From: Magnetococcales bacterium | GTDB taxonomy: Bacteria > Pseudomonadota > Magnetococcia > Magnetococcales > JADFYX01 | NCBI GenBank assembly: GCA_002753565.1 | Contig: PEAM01000006.1 | Location: 94,786-158,785 of the forward strand | Direction: 5' to 3' | DNA length: 64,000 nt | Shown here: positions 57,145 to 64,000 of the stretch, in pieces | Numbering within the stretch: the first letter of the stretch is position 1 | Layout: every line of letters begins with the position of its first letter | Notes under the pieces: generated by a model | Seen by the model: the letters and a program-made list of their open reading frames with translations, nothing else | Databases searched by the model: none | What the model was told of the DNA's origin: nothing | Position numbers and translations under genes: made by a program

Positions 57145-58661
57145 ATACAAACGCATTAAAACTGGCCGTCCAAGAGGCAGAAACTTACGCAAAGCCAATT
57201 CCGCTGCAAACGCATTCTCTACCGGGGTGGCCGAAAAATCTTTTTCCGCCTTGGGTTGAAGATATGGTTCAAGGAGTAGCGGCAACGACCGAAACCCCGG
57301 TTGAACTTGCGGCTTTGTTTGCTATGGCCGTCTTGGGGACATGTTGCCAAAAAACGTTTTCAGTCAGAGTGAAGCAGGACTATTTCGAGCCGTTAAATAT
57401 ATGGGCTGCTCCGTCTTTAGGCCCAGGCAACCGGAAGACATCTGTAAAAAAGGCCATGACCGCCGATCTTCTTGAATGCGAGCGTGAATTAGCCAAAAGC
57501 ATGGAGCCGTTGATCAAAAAGGCCACCTCTGACCGCAAGACGCAAGAGTCAATCATTGCATCAAAACGGGCACAAATCGGCAAACAAAGTAACCAAGCCA
57601 AAGTGGAGGAGTTGAAAAAAGAGATCTCTGATTTGGAAGCGAAACTCCCGGAGATTCCGGCCCCGCCTCAGTTGTGGTCACAGGATATCACACCTGAACG
57701 GGTCGGAACGGTGATGGCTGACAATAAAGAAAAGTTGGCATTACTTAGCGATGAAGGAGGAATTTTCGAAAATATGGCGGGACGCTATAGCGGCGGCATT
57801 CCAAATCTCGATGTGTTCTTGCAAGCGCATGCGGGAGCTGAGGTTCGCGTTGATCGAGGTAGTCGCCCTCCGGTGTATCTGCACCATCCAGCCCTTACGA
57901 TTGGATTATCTCCACAGCCAGATGTGTTACGCGACATTGCACAAAAACCTGGATTCCGTGGCCGGGGATTGTTGGCGCGGTTTCTTTACGCCCTGCCATC
58001 ATCTCCACTCGGTTTCAGAGCGTTGGAATCCAACCCAATTGCAAAGCCCGTGAAAGAAGCATATCGCGAAAATATTAGGGCATTGCTCAAGAAAAAACCT
58101 GGAATCAATAAAAATGATCATGAAATTTCGCACACCATCAAAATGAGTCGCCCAGCTTTCGGTGAATGGCTGGCGTTTTCAAAAACCGTTGAGGTTGACC
58201 TCAGAGAAGGTGGTCGATTTGAAATGATTCAGGATTGGGCGGGGAAACTTCCAGGAGCGGCTGCGAGAATCGCTGGGCTTTTACACTGTGCAGAACATGC
58301 TGATGGTCAACCACAAGATATTGAAATCAGCATGGAAACCATGTCTAAAGCGCTCTCCATAGCAGCTATCCTGGCAGAACATGCGTTGGCAGTATTTGAC
58401 TTGATGGGAGCAGACCCTGATCTGGAAGGGGCAAGGCGGGTGTGGCGTTGGGTTGAACGTAACCGGCTGGAGCGGTTTTCAGCGCGAGACTGTTTTGAAG
58501 GGGTCAAAGGGCATTTCAAACGGATGGATGCGCTCAACCCGGCTCTCGAAATATTGGTTGAGCGTCATCACCTGTTCAAGACCGAAGATGATAAGCGTGG
58601 ACCGGGCCGCAAAACCAAGGAATATGTCGTGCACCCTGTTCTGGTTGCGGAGTGGAATTGA
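57141..58661 (+). CDS. DUF3987-family replication protein
   Basis: The start at 57141 overlaps the primase stop as ATGA; a longer frame begins at 57105. 506 residues. It follows the DUF3987/YfjI pattern: GWPKNLFPPWVEDMVQGVAA, an imperfect P-loop GPGNRKTS, a coiled-coil stretch near 115-170 (TSDRKTQESIIASK, QAKVEELKKEISDLEAKL), ALLSDEGGIFENMAGRYSGG and the C-terminal winged-helix-like part. These proteins sit beside primases in phages and islands and probably supply the helicase-like part of replication. Confidence 0.85.
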   Translation: MNTNALKLAVQEAETYAKPIPLQTHSLPGWPKNLFPPWVEDMVQGVAATTETPVELAALFAMAVLGTCCQKTFSVRVKQDYFEPLNIWAAPSLGPGNRKTSVKKAMTADLLECERELAKSMEPLIKKATSDRKTQESIIASKRAQIGKQSNQAKVEELKKEISDLEAKLPEIPAPPQLWSQDITPERVGTVMADNKEKLALLSDEGGIFENMAGRYSGGIPNLDVFLQAHAGAEVRVDRGSRPPVYLHHPALTIGLSPQPDVLRDIAQKPGFRGRGLLARFLYALPSSPLGFRALESNPIAKPVKEAYRENIRALLKKKPGINKNDHEISHTIKMSRPAFGEWLAFSKTVEVDLREGGRFEMIQDWAGKLPGAAARIAGLLHCAEHADGQPQDIEISMETMSKALSIAAILAEHALAVFDLMGADPDLEGARRVWRWVERNRLERFSARDCFEGVKGHFKRMDALNPALEILVERHHLFKTEDDKRGPGRKTKEYVVHPVLVAEWN

Positions 58662-59272
58662 TGAACTGGCGGGCACTCATGCATGTTGAGGATCACCCCT
58701 CCCATGGTGGCTCGCAATATTCGCATAATTCGCAGAATGGTCCGGTAAAAGCTGATTTTGCGAATATTGCGAATATTGCGAAGGAGGTTGAACCCCTCCC
58801 TCTGAACAAAGCTGATCCATCGGAATCCATGCCCGTTCCAGTCGCTCATAGGCAACAAATACTGACCGTGAGCAAACTTTTTTTCCAGATGAATGAGGGT
58901 CTGTTAGGCAGGCTGGGCTGGAACCGAGAGGATCTATTCTCCGGCTTGGATCCGAACTTGGCTACTACCTATGATGACTTGCCTGGACTTTCCGTCATGC
59001 TAGCTGAGGGTGCTGAGTTGATCCACGCAGACCGCGACAAACTGGAATTTGATCTGAATGGGCGACGGTTGGTATGGGTCCGGGATGGATATTGGATGGA
59101 GCATCCAAGAGAAAAGAGCGAACCTTCAGTAGCTGTTTTGAATGAAAAAGAAGAACAAACAAAATGTTATAATTGTGGTGGGATTGAGTTTTGGAAAAAA
59201 CCGTCATGGAAAAATTGGAATTGTGGTCGTTGCCATCCACCTACTGAGAGCCAAAAAGTTGAGTGGAGGTAA
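58661..59272 (+). CDS. island protein with zinc ribbon, hypothetical
   Basis: 203 residues from the ATG at 58661, which overlaps the DUF3987 stop by one base. The first 50 residues include a low-complexity run (FANIANIAKE) encoded by iteron-like repeats. The C-terminal KCYNCGGIEFWKKP...NCGRCHPP is a four-cysteine zinc ribbon. The middle was not recognised. Position immediately after the replication proteins suggests a part in replication or control, and the gene may double as repeat DNA. Confidence 0.7.
   Translation: MNWRALMHVEDHPSHGGSQYSHNSQNGPVKADFANIANIAKEVEPLPLNKADPSESMPVPVAHRQQILTVSKLFFQMNEGLLGRLGWNREDLFSGLDPNLATTYDDLPGLSVMLAEGAELIHADRDKLEFDLNGRRLVWVRDGYWMEHPREKSEPSVAVLNEKEEQTKCYNCGGIEFWKKPSWKNWNCGRCHPPTESQKVEWR
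58714..58779. repeat. iteron-like inverted repeats in the replication operon
   Basis: The arm 58714-58734 (starting gcaatattcgca) pairs with 58759-58779 (ending attgcgaatattgc) with few mismatches; the right arm itself is direct repeats of attgcgaat. They lie within coding sequence right after the replicase gene. Confidence 0.6.
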
Positions 59273-59395
59273 GCTTTCAAAGCATGATAACTAACTAAAT
59301 TTACACACCCATTTGTTATCTCTGCATGTATCAAATTACTACCAATTCAAAATTCTCAACTAATAATTCAACTTTTCCAATAGGATTCGGCAAAA

Positions 59396-60028
59396 ATGGG
59401 TGGCTATGGAAGTGGCGGACACAATAAACGGGGATACGGAACCGTGGAAGGCAACCGCCACCTGGATATAAACATGCTACGCCAGGAGGGGGCGTTGACG
59501 GCGGGTTTTAACGGTTCCGTCTCTTGGGCGTCTGGGGCTTCGGTCCGTTTTCATATGCGGCGCGATGACCTGCTGATGCTATCCTACCGTTTCAGGCAGG
59601 GAGGCGGGGAATGGGAAGAGGTGGAACAGTCCGTCGGCATCGTTGGTGTTGCACGCCATTTCGGCGGTGAGGAGCGGTATTTCATCTGCCCAGGCGTCGG
59701 TTGTGGCCGCCGGGTGGAAAAGCTGTTCGGAGCGGGAAAGTATTTCGCCTGCCGTCACTGTTACCGACTTTCCTACCGCTCCCAGCGGGAACGGGGCATT
59801 GACCGGGTGATTTCTCGCATGAACCAGATTCGGGCGCTACTGGGAGGAAAACCGGGTGGAACCATGGAGCCGATTCCGATCCGGCCCCCATACATGCGCC
59901 GGGAACGCTATGAACGGTTGCGTGATGAATTGTTTACCCTGGAGGAACGGGCCGAGGGGATCATGGCGGCAGCCCTTGACCGGATGACAAGACAGGTTGG
60001 GCCGATAGAAAAAGGATTTTGGACATGA
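59396..60028 (+). CDS. transposon/island-associated hypothetical protein with zinc ribbon
   Basis: 210 residues. Begins MGGYGSGGHNKRGYG, then LDINMLRQEGAL, and a cysteine ribbon CPGVGCGRRV...YFACRHCYRLSYRSQRERG. This pattern is common in proteobacterial mobile elements but has no assigned function. Its stop overlaps the next gene's ATG (ATGA at 60025-60028), a pair often found together. Confidence 0.75.
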   Translation: MGGYGSGGHNKRGYGTVEGNRHLDINMLRQEGALTAGFNGSVSWASGASVRFHMRRDDLLMLSYRFRQGGGEWEEVEQSVGIVGVARHFGGEERYFICPGVGCGRRVEKLFGAGKYFACRHCYRLSYRSQRERGIDRVISRMNQIRALLGGKPGGTMEPIPIRPPYMRRERYERLRDELFTLEERAEGIMAAALDRMTRQVGPIEKGFWT

Positions 60029-60804
60029 CGGGACAAGTGATGGAATTGGAAAATTTGAAACCCATGCCGGATGTACCGGCGCTGCCGGAAACGGTGTTGC
60101 CCTGGGAGGATGCCGACGCCTACCGCCGGTTGTTGGATGCCATAAAGGCGGATCATGATCCCCAAGGGGCGACGGAAGCGCATCTGGTGGAGGAGTTGGC
60201 CGGTATCGTCTGGCGTAAGCGGCGTTTAGCCATGGCGGAACGGGCCACCTTTCATCGGGGCCTGAAAGGGGCGATTACCGAAGATGCCTTCGATAAGGGC
60301 AAGGTGACCCGCCGGGCATTGGTTCACCTGGATTCCGGGGAGAACCAAACCGAACGACCCGTTGACGCCGTGCGGGCCACGGCCAGGGATACCGCCAGGG
60401 ATCGGGACGAGATGAAAAGAGACAGGGCGTTGACAGTAAAGGCGCTGGCAATCCTGAAGGCGAGCAAGGCCGGAGCCTATGACCGAGCGTTGAAGGTATT
60501 GGATTCCGATACCATGAACTAGTGGGCGGACACCCTGAACGGTGAGTTTGACGACGATGGAACGTGGCAGGCGGATGCCAACAATCTGCGCCAGTGGTTG
60601 GAATCAACCGTCATGCCCTGGTACGACGAACGGCGGCAGGAGTTGGACAACCGCCCCCTGATCCGCGCTCAGGCGTTCGGTGAAGCCTTCGACCCCCACC
60701 GCCTGGACCGATTGGCCCGTTATGAAATTCACCTGGACCGCAAGTTTGAAAAGACCCTGGCCATGCTCCTGAAGTTGAAGGAGTTGCGGCCAACGGCCCG
60801 GTAG
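60025..60804 (+). pseudogene. mobile-element hypothetical protein split by an in-frame TAG
   Basis: The frame from ATG 60025 reads 165 codons, meets TAG at 60520-60522, and stays open in the same frame to 60804. The part after the stop (WADTLNGEFDDDGTWQ... then LPWYD-like VMPWYDERRQEL) continues the expected family sequence, so one base change made the stop from a sense codon. Full length would be about 259 residues. AAGGA precedes the ATG. Function unknown; amber suppression cannot be excluded. Confidence 0.7.
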
Positions 60805-60808
60805 GGAT

Positions 60809-61147
60809 TCAAGCCTGAACCGGAACCACAAAGGTACGCGCCGCCGGTTTGGAGCGGGGCTTTTTCTTGATGACAATCTGCACGTCCCGATCCAGGGCGT
60901 TTAGAAAGCGGAACAGACGGTCCATGGTGAAATGTTTCAGGCGGCCCCGCACCAAATCGGAAACATGGGGCTGCTTGATTCCCAATATTTCAGCGGCTTG
61001 GGCCTGGGTCAAATGGCGATGGGTTATGATATCGCTGATCCGACTGGCCAGCATGGCCTTTGCCAGGGCTTCTTCCGGATCGGACACGTTGAGGTCCGCA
61101 AACACGTTGCCGCTGCTCTGTTCGGCTGGAATACGCTCTTCACTCAT
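60809..61147 (-). CDS. HigA-like XRE-family antitoxin
   Basis: The start at 61147 (MSEERIPAEQ) overlaps the toxin stop as ATGA; a longer frame starts at 61174. 112 residues with a helix-turn-helix, HRHLTQAQAAEILGIKQPHVSDLVRG, and a basic C-terminus (IKKKPRSKPA). It should bind the toxin and the operon promoter. It ends 4 bp from the preceding plus-strand gene. Confidence 0.88.
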   Translation of the reverse strand: MSEERIPAEQSSGNVFADLNVSDPEEALAKAMLASRISDIITHRHLTQAQAAEILGIKQPHVSDLVRGRLKHFTMDRLFRFLNALDRDVQIVIKKKPRSKPAARTFVVPVQA

Positions 61148-61533
61148 GGTTCGTTCCTCTCTCCCTTGGACCACTCCGCATGGCGGCGTTGCGCCTCCTT
61201 CAGCCGCTCCCGGACCTTATCCATATCCGGCTTGGGAGTAGCGATACCCTGCTTGGATTTTTTCATGAAGGCGTGCAGGGTATAGACCACTCCGGCCAAC
61301 TTAACGGTATAGACGGCCCGGTAGGTGTTGCCGTCGTAATCCTCCACCACCTCCAACACTCCTGCCCCGCCGAAACCCTTCAATGGCTTAGCGTTCGGAT
61401 GCTTTCTTCCTTCCTGGGCGCGGTACAGGGCAAAGCCCATACCGTCCCGTACATCTTCGGGAAACGCCTTCAAACACTTTCGACTGTCCCCTATCCACAC
61501 CAACGGTTTCAGTACCTTTTCCATGGCTGGCAT
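61144..61533 (-). CDS. HigB-like (phage Gp49-type) toxin
   Basis: 129 residues. The RelE/HigB-like core is recognisable: WIGDSRKCLKAFPEDVRDGMGFALYRAQEG, KPLKGFGGAGVLEVVEDYDGNTYRAVYTVKLAGVVYTLHAFMKKSK. It probably cleaves mRNA on the ribosome. Toxin precedes antitoxin, the HigBA order, with four-base overlap. It likely stabilises the island. Confidence 0.87.
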   Translation of the reverse strand: MPAMEKVLKPLVWIGDSRKCLKAFPEDVRDGMGFALYRAQEGRKHPNAKPLKGFGGAGVLEVVEDYDGNTYRAVYTVKLAGVVYTLHAFMKKSKQGIATPKPDMDKVRERLKEAQRRHAEWSKGERNEP

Positions 61534-61877
61534 TTTATACCAATTTGGATATATTTCTCAACAGGAAAATTTTCCTGCCGGACCTTCCTTGTCCATTCAC
61601 CATGGCGGGCAGGGCTTTCAAAATCGGCAAGAATGCGCTAGAAATAACATTTGTGGTCTGGACTTTCGGCCATGTCATCGTTGAACGGAACGGGCCGTTG
61701 TCCGGTTTGTGGAAAAGGAAGAGAACAAGTACCATGCCGACACTGGACTGGTACGACAAACAAGGGGCGGTGGCCGAGGCGTGGAAGGTTCTCAGCGGAC
61801 AGAAAACGATCAGGCTGAGTTACCATCGCGGCCATGAAAGTAAAGATTCAAAAACAGGCGAGAAAGGCACTTGACCT
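61534..61877. other. intergenic region between the toxin and the nuclease gene
   Basis: 344 bp. It must hold the toxin-antitoxin promoter (minus) and the nuclease promoter (plus). A short frame at 61735-61874 begins MPTLDWYDKQGAV, faintly like the start of certain DNA methyltransferases, but ends after 46 codons. No repeat was recognised. Confidence 0.35.
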
Positions 61878-63686
61878 ATGAACTACGTCATAATCGGACT
61901 TGTCATCCTTGTCGGAGTCATCTGGGCCATCGGAGCCATCCTTTCCGGAATGGCTTCAGCCACCGACTCAGCATCGAAGGGACTTTCCGAAGTCATCGCC
62001 AAAGTGCTGGGAAGGAAGTCCCTGGGCATGACCGCATCAATCCCAAAGGAACTCCAAGAGGGCAGGAGCCCAGTCTCCGAGACCGACCTTGATAAGATCG
62101 CCATCAAAACCTATACGGCCAAACCAGCGCTGACGCCGATACCCGGTCGCATCGCATTTGAGTGGCCTTTCTCGTTCAAAGATCCTACGGAGCCGATCCG
62201 GGAGATCGACATTCATAAAATCCACAAGATTCTTGAAATGCCCAAATCCCGGTCCTATGAGGCCGCGTTCTCCATCCTCTCGGATAAGCTGAAGTATCCA
62301 GAAGCTCCGCCCGTCAAGCCCAAGGACATTGAACCTCCACCGCCATGGACGCCATGGACACCCATTCTCGGTGATCCGCAATTCGAGCCTCCCCTATGGA
62401 CCGGATGGAGGAGCATGTTCAATGAGCATGTCCTCGCCGCTTATGCGGGGGAAATCCATAAAAAACAAACGGCCCTGTACCGCAAGTTCGAGATAAGGGA
62501 AGCCTGTTCGGAAAGAAACAAGTCTGTCGAGGATTTGGCTGCCAAAGCTGAGAGGTCATTCGAGAAGGCCGCCAAGAAGCAGCAGAAGTCATGGCTAGCT
62601 GCAAGCATGGCGTTTGCGATGAACGTGGAAGCCTGGAACAAGTCGTTACTGGAAGAGCAATCCAGAATTAAAGGCCTTAAAGCCGAGGCTATGGCCTCCG
62701 GGGAAGTAGGGCTGATCAAGAGAATCGAACTGACCATGCGGTCCATGTCCCTTCCGTCGTTTGTATCCAGAGAGTACGTGACTAAATTTGATTCTGAGTC
62801 GGGCATCCTCATCCATGAGCATCGCTACCCAGACCCCTCTGGAGCGGAGTGGATCAAACATGTCGAGTTGAAGTCTGGATGGACCGAAAAGCCCGCTAAC
62901 CAAAAGGAGAAGAAGGATGCGGTAGCCAGATTGCACCCGACACTTTGTCTAAGGTTGGCCGCTGAGATTGCAAGGCTCGACGATGAGGAAATTATCAAGG
63001 CAATCACCATCAACGGCTGGGCCGATTACACGGAAAAGAGCACAGGGCAGGAAAAACGGGCATACTGCGCTAGCCTGTTCGCAACCAAAGAGCAAATCAT
63101 GGGCCTCAACCTTTCGGCCCTTGATCCTCTGGAAGCCTTCGCGGCGTTGAAGGGAATTGCGGCCCGTTCGCTGGAACTGACTCCAATCGCTCCGATCGTC
63201 AGATTGAAAACGAGCGATTCAAGATTCGTTGACCCCAAAGAGGTTATATCCAAGATGGCCGAGGGGGAAAATCTCGCGGCTATGGACTGGGAGGATTTCG
63301 AGCACCTGTGCAGGGAACTCTTCGAACGAGCTTTTGCTAGTGCCGGAGCAGAGGTGAAGGTCACGCAAGCAAGCCGGGACCAAGGTGTCGATGCGATCGT
63401 ATTCGATCACGACCCACTGCGTAGCGGCAAGATCGTCATCCAGGCCAAAAGATATACCAACACCGTCGATGTCTCCGCTGTCAGGGACCTTTACGGCGCT
63501 GTTATGAACGAGGGGGCAATGAAGGGTATCCTCGTGACTACCAGCCATTTTGGGTCGGAATCATACTCGTTTGCCAAGGATAAGCCGATCACGCTCATCA
63601 ACGGCCATGAACTGCTAGGCCTGTTGGAGCAGCATGGCTATAAATTCCGCATCAATCTCGCCGAGGCAAAGAAGATGTTGAGCTGA
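61878..63686 (+). CDS. membrane-anchored Mrr-type restriction endonuclease-like protein
   Basis: 602 residues. A single transmembrane helix at about 4-26 starts the protein. The middle is a long charged helical region (roughly 180-300). The C-terminal 140 residues are an Mrr-type nuclease domain: WEDFEHLCRELFERAFASAG, then QASRDQGVDAIVFD and KIVIQAKRY, giving the PD-(D/E)xK-type aspartate and Q-x-K pair (about residues 504 and 520). Such enzymes cut foreign or modified DNA. No methyltransferase partner is beside it, so it could be a modification-dependent nuclease or a defence protein acting at the membrane. Ribosome-binding site AAAGG. Confidence 0.85.
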   Translation: MNYVIIGLVILVGVIWAIGAILSGMASATDSASKGLSEVIAKVLGRKSLGMTASIPKELQEGRSPVSETDLDKIAIKTYTAKPALTPIPGRIAFEWPFSFKDPTEPIREIDIHKIHKILEMPKSRSYEAAFSILSDKLKYPEAPPVKPKDIEPPPPWTPWTPILGDPQFEPPLWTGWRSMFNEHVLAAYAGEIHKKQTALYRKFEIREACSERNKSVEDLAAKAERSFEKAAKKQQKSWLAASMAFAMNVEAWNKSLLEEQSRIKGLKAEAMASGEVGLIKRIELTMRSMSLPSFVSREYVTKFDSESGILIHEHRYPDPSGAEWIKHVELKSGWTEKPANQKEKKDAVARLHPTLCLRLAAEIARLDDEEIIKAITINGWADYTEKSTGQEKRAYCASLFATKEQIMGLNLSALDPLEAFAALKGIAARSLELTPIAPIVRLKTSDSRFVDPKEVISKMAEGENLAAMDWEDFEHLCRELFERAFASAGAEVKVTQASRDQGVDAIVFDHDPLRSGKIVIQAKRYTNTVDVSAVRDLYGAVMNEGAMKGILVTTSHFGSESYSFAKDKPITLINGHELLGLLEQHGYKFRINLAEAKKMLS

Positions 63687-63693
63687 GGAGGTA

Positions 63694-63819
63694 ATAAACA
63701 AGAACGACAATGACGTGGACGCCATATTCCAAGACCTGTTACGCCTACAACATGAATCGAGAAGAAAAACCGTTACCCTCAAACCCAGGCAGGTTCAGGA
63801 TATCCACGAGATCGGGTAA
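63694..63819 (+). other. short open frame without a clear start
   Basis: A frame ending at TAA 63817-63819 reads NKNDNDVDAIFQDLL...RQVQDIHEIG, helical and protein-like, with AGGAGG upstream but no ATG in register (GTG at 63715). It may be the degenerate or truncated start of a gene interrupted by the insertion element. Confidence 0.25.
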
Positions 63820-63835
63820 TGGTAGGTCACCGATT

Positions 63836-64000
63836 TGATGGACACTCCGAAAAGGATGATAATCCATTCAGGAGGTGAGCTATGGGAAAGGCAAGGAAGT
63901 ACTATTCGAAGGAGTACAAGATTGAGGCCGTTCGGCTTGCCAAGGAGATGGACAGCATACCGGAAGCGGCGGAAAGTCTTGGTGTAGCAGCGGGTTCTTT
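63836..64000 (+). mobile_element. left end of an IS3-family-like insertion sequence, truncated by the window
   Basis: tgatggacactccgaaaagg at 63836 resembles the terminal inverted repeat of IS3-family elements and lies 46 bp before a transposase start. The right end is outside the window. Confidence 0.65.
63882..64000 (+). CDS. transposase OrfA, IS3-like, partial
   Basis: Starts MGKARKYYSKEYKIEAVRLAKEMD with a strong GGAGGTGAGC site and runs off the window after about 39 codons. The helix-turn-helix region (SIPEAAESLGVAAGS) is that of the transposase_8 family. It is expected to be followed by an OrfB with the DDE domain. Confidence 0.8.
   Translation, partial: MGKARKYYSKEYKIEAVRLAKEMDSIPEAAESLGVAAGS

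Noticed and set aside
61735..61874. Start of a DNA methyltransferase
   Set aside because: Only the first dozen residues are reminiscent; the frame stops after 46 codons and no methyltransferase motif follows.

Overview
The window is about 50-55% GC, densely coded, and carries the chromosomal core cluster dnaA-dnaN-recF-gyrB, so it is bacterial chromosome rather than plasmid. The gene set points to a motile Gram-negative proteobacterium: outer-membrane and lipoprotein-handling proteins, flagellin, type IV pilin behind a sigma-54 promoter, Sco/PCuAC copper chaperones, an XrtA-type exopolysaccharide locus, and complex-I-like NADH input subunits with a fused glutamate-synthase-like flavoprotein. 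Short flagellin, this redox subunit and the repeat-rich intergenic regions would fit a deep proteobacterial lineage such as Magnetococcales, but that is inference: no 16S rRNA or magnetosome gene is present.

Layout. 0-1.6 kb: tandem-domain cytochrome c, smpB, tRNA-Leu(TAG). 1.6-3.8 kb: a small island in that tRNA, bounded by perfect 41-bp direct repeats, holding a decayed integrase and an intact Fic protein. 4-9.4 kb (minus): NuoE- and NuoF-like subunits and a large NuoG/GltD-like fusion. 9.6-12.3 kb (plus): Sco, PCuAC with a Met/His-rich repeat tail, DUF420 membrane protein, cyclic-nucleotide-binding protein. 13-17.9 kb (minus): hemY, hemN, hemE and a UDP-glucuronate decarboxylase. 18.2-22.8 kb: an unrecognised protein, cvpA-purF, an SDR and a small membrane protein. 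23.2-29.1 kb: LolA-like, DUF1302-type and MMPL/RND proteins, a probable envelope export cassette. 29.3-33.4 kb (minus): aat, a Cache-like secreted protein, ogt, trpA, trpB.

33.5-41.2 kb is the most interesting core region: two glycosyltransferases of the exosortase-A-associated type, then a tightly coupled cassette of a Tat-like secreted four-cysteine protein, a PqqD-like protein, an HprK-related kinase and a nucleotidyltransferase, then an asparagine-synthetase-like amidotransferase. The cassette looks like a peptide- or protein-modifying pathway tied to exopolysaccharide, with the small secreted protein as candidate substrate. After it come an EAL phosphodiesterase, pilA with a clear sigma-54 promoter and two upstream activator-like inverted repeats, a TPR-like protein, a PilZ-like protein, the dnaA cluster (46.1-52.2 kb) and flagellin.

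From tRNA-Arg(CCT) at 53.9 kb to the right edge the sequence is an integrative island: tyrosine integrase, a ribbon-helix-helix-like regulator facing an AlpA-like protein across overlapping promoters, a translationally coupled primase/DUF3987 replication module with iteron-like repeats, two transposon-associated hypothetical genes (the second split by an in-frame TAG), a HigBA-type toxin-antitoxin pair, a membrane-anchored Mrr-type nuclease and the left end of an IS3-like element. The right attachment site is beyond the window.

A dispersed MITE-like repeat family (five copies or fragments near 3.8, 12.8, 29.2, 42.8/43.1 and 52.3 kb) fills much of the intergenic DNA. Its two best ends form inverted repeats.
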